A stretch of DNA of 64,000 nucleotides from Salimicrobium halophilum (lineage in GTDB: Bacteria > Bacillota > Bacilli > Bacillales > Halobacillaceae), in NCBI RefSeq assembly GCF_900100295.1, contig NZ_FNEV01000007.1, positions 62,001-126,000 of the forward strand, given 5' to 3'. The position numbers and the translations under genes were made by a program. Shown in pieces: positions 62,950-64,000 of the stretch. The notes under the pieces are model-generated. The model did no database searches, was not told the DNA's origin, and was given only the letters and a program-made list of their open reading frames with translations. Position 1 is the first letter of the stretch, and each line of letters starts with the position of its first letter.

Positions 62950-63659
62950 TATTTCGTTACCTCCTCTGAAGAAAGACCTTCAGCAATTTTTTCTTCCATG
63001 ATCTTTTTGTTTTCAGCGATGCTTCGTTCCTTGATGAATAGGCTTGTGCTTCCTGCAACCAGGATATCTGCGCCTGCATTCACCAGTTCAGGAATGGTTT
63101 CGAGGGAAACTCGGCCGTCTACTTCGATTCGTGTATCCAGTCCTTTTTCCTGGATGAGTGCTTGCAGATCTTTCACCTTTTTGGTGGCGTAAGGAACCTG
63201 TTTCTCATTTTTGTCTGTTGCAAATCCAGGGTTGATCAGCATCAGCAGCACCGTATCGCACTGAGGCAGGATATAATCCAGCGACGATAGCGGGGTGGAA
63301 GGGTTCAAGGCGACTCCGACCTTCGTTCCGCTTTTCCTAATCAAGTTCACGTAGCGGTCGATATGGACGCTGCTTTCTAAATGGAAAGAAATCTGCTCGA
63401 CACCGATGTCGATCATTTCCTGAATGAAAAACTCATTATCGTTCGCCATGATATGAACGTCGAAATTCATATCCGTGACTTTTCTCAACTGTTTGATCGT
63501 ATCAATACCAAGAGGCATGCTCGGGCTGAACGATCCATCAATGACATCTATGTGTAACGTATCTAATCCTTCATTTTCGATTGCTTTAACGCTTTTCTCC
63601 AAATTACATAAATCTCCACTCATGATGGAGGGTGCAATAGTGATTGCTCTTTTCTGCAT
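62949..63659 (-). CDS. Ribulose-phosphate 3-epimerase-like protein
   Basis: A 236-residue TIM-barrel protein of the RPE/AlsE family. Catalytic and metal residues are in IAPSIMSGD, LHIDVIDGSFSPSMPLG (Asp), FDVHIM (His), ISFHLES (His) and IEVDGRVS (Asp). The loop usually reading TVNPGFGGQ is LINPGFATDKNEK here, and VDGG is VDGR, so the phosphate-binding loops differ from housekeeping RPE. An epimerase for another ketose phosphate, such as allulose-6-phosphate or a pentulose phosphate, is likely. First gene of the operon. Confidence 0.8.
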   Translation of the reverse strand: MQKRAITIAPSIMSGDLCNLEKSVKAIENEGLDTLHIDVIDGSFSPSMPLGIDTIKQLRKVTDMNFDVHIMANDNEFFIQEMIDIGVEQISFHLESSVHIDRYVNLIRKSGTKVGVALNPSTPLSSLDYILPQCDTVLLMLINPGFATDKNEKQVPYATKKVKDLQALIQEKGLDTRIEVDGRVSLETIPELVNAGADILVAGSTSLFIKERSIAENKKIMEEKIAEGLSSEEVTK

Positions 63660-63689
63660 GTTGTTGCCTCCTTGTGCTGCTTTTTCTTA

Positions 63690-63740
63690 ATTGTAAAGCG
63701 TTATCATGCAGATGTAAACACAAAAATTGCATGTTTTTGT
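63690..63740 (-). promoter_or_regulatory. Promoter, cre-like site and operator of the mannitol-type operon
   Basis: Minus-strand -35 TTTACA (63713-63718), 17-bp spacer, -10 TACAAT (63690-63695). GTAAAGCGTTATCA (63693-63706) matches the cre consensus except at its first two bases and covers the -10. An inverted repeat ACAAAAA / TTTTTGT (63720-63726 and 63734-63740) just upstream of the -35 box is a candidate site for the DeoR-family protein encoded divergently. Confidence 0.65.
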
Positions 63741-63828
63741 CGAAAGTCTGCGTGTTTGGCTTTGTTTTGTGCATGTCTCTGCGTTTGTGGTAGGATGGAA
63801 AAAAAGGACAATGAAGGGTGAAGGAGTT

Positions 63829-64000
63829 TTGTTAAAACAAGAACGTCAACAGAAGATACTAGAAATCCTCAATGGAGAGCAGAGAGTCATTGCCAGTGAT
63901 CTCAGTCAACGCCTCTTTGTTTCAGAAGATACGATACGCAGAGATTTGAAAGAGTTGGATAATAAAGGTCTGATCCGTAGAGTCCATAGTGGAGCGATGA
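63829..64000 (+). CDS. DeoR-family transcriptional regulator (N-terminal part)
   Basis: Only the first 57 codons are in the window. They encode the DeoR-type helix-turn-helix: ERQQKILEILNGEQRV, LSQRLFVSEDTIRRDLKEL and GLIRRVHSGAM. The TTG at 63829 is preceded by AGGGTGA and gives the usual start LLKQERQQKI; an in-frame ATG at 63811 is the alternative. The divergent position suggests it controls the polyol operon at 63659. Confidence 0.85.
   Translation, partial: MLKQERQQKILEILNGEQRVIASDLSQRLFVSEDTIRRDLKELDNKGLIRRVHSGAM

Overview
The window reads as a single chromosomal segment from a Bacillaceae firmicute. Moderately halophilic genera such as Halobacillus or its relatives fit the gene set and the style of the intergenic repeats, but the genus is an inference. 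The backbone follows the order known next to the replication origin of Bacillus subtilis: ychF-rpsF-ssb-rpsR, then yybS-gdpP-rplI-dnaB, purA, tRNA-Asp/Phe, walRKHIJ, htrC and rlmH. The plus strand therefore points away from oriC, and most housekeeping genes lie on it. Accessory blocks interrupt this backbone.

Region by region. 1-2.4 kb holds the ychF tail, the S6/SSB/S18 operon with a probable S6:S18-binding leader, a zinc-ribbon membrane protein and a YceI protein under a palindromic operator. 2.6-8.1 kb holds a YczE-type membrane protein and a Bce-type peptide-antibiotic detoxification module: response regulator, intramembrane-sensing kinase and ABC transporter, with an exact BceR-type box. 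8.1-18.1 kb is a catabolic divergon. A 2-oxoacid (acetoin-type) dehydrogenase operon with a SorC-type regulator faces a glucitol-type PTS operon with GutM and a SAF-domain dehydrogenase, across an intergenic region with paired operators and a cre-like site. 18.2-22.4 kb has an orphan oligopeptide-binding lipoprotein, serA and a tandem array of structured repeats. 22.4-39.5 kb is mainly conserved backbone.

39.5-48.4 kb separates htrC from rlmH with a DnaA-box cluster, an ECF sigma/anti-sigma pair, a membrane protease, a flavodoxin-like reductase, a hisS preceded by a His-codon leader peptide and terminator, an SLH-anchored protein with two helical repeats, and ohr/ohrR. 48.4-51.8 kb is an AT-rich insertion at the 3' end of rlmH carrying one 1029-residue SF1 helicase; it is flanked by two versions of the rlmH tail, in the manner of an SCC attachment site. 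51.9-56.8 kb holds an autoregulated-looking HTH/coiled-coil gene, a vanadium-haloperoxidase-like enzyme, an ABC exporter and a small membrane protein. 56.9-64 kb is a mannitol-type PTS operon with extra pentose-phosphate-type enzymes (rpe-like, hxlB-like, tkt), divergent from a truncated DeoR-family gene.

Three things deserve most attention: the probable histidine leader-peptide attenuator of hisS (43515-43656), the SCC-like insertion at rlmH (48430-51842), and a family of about 120-bp intergenic elements whose three helices show repeated compensatory changes (six full copies). All assignments come from reading the sequence and remembered family features; no database search was run.
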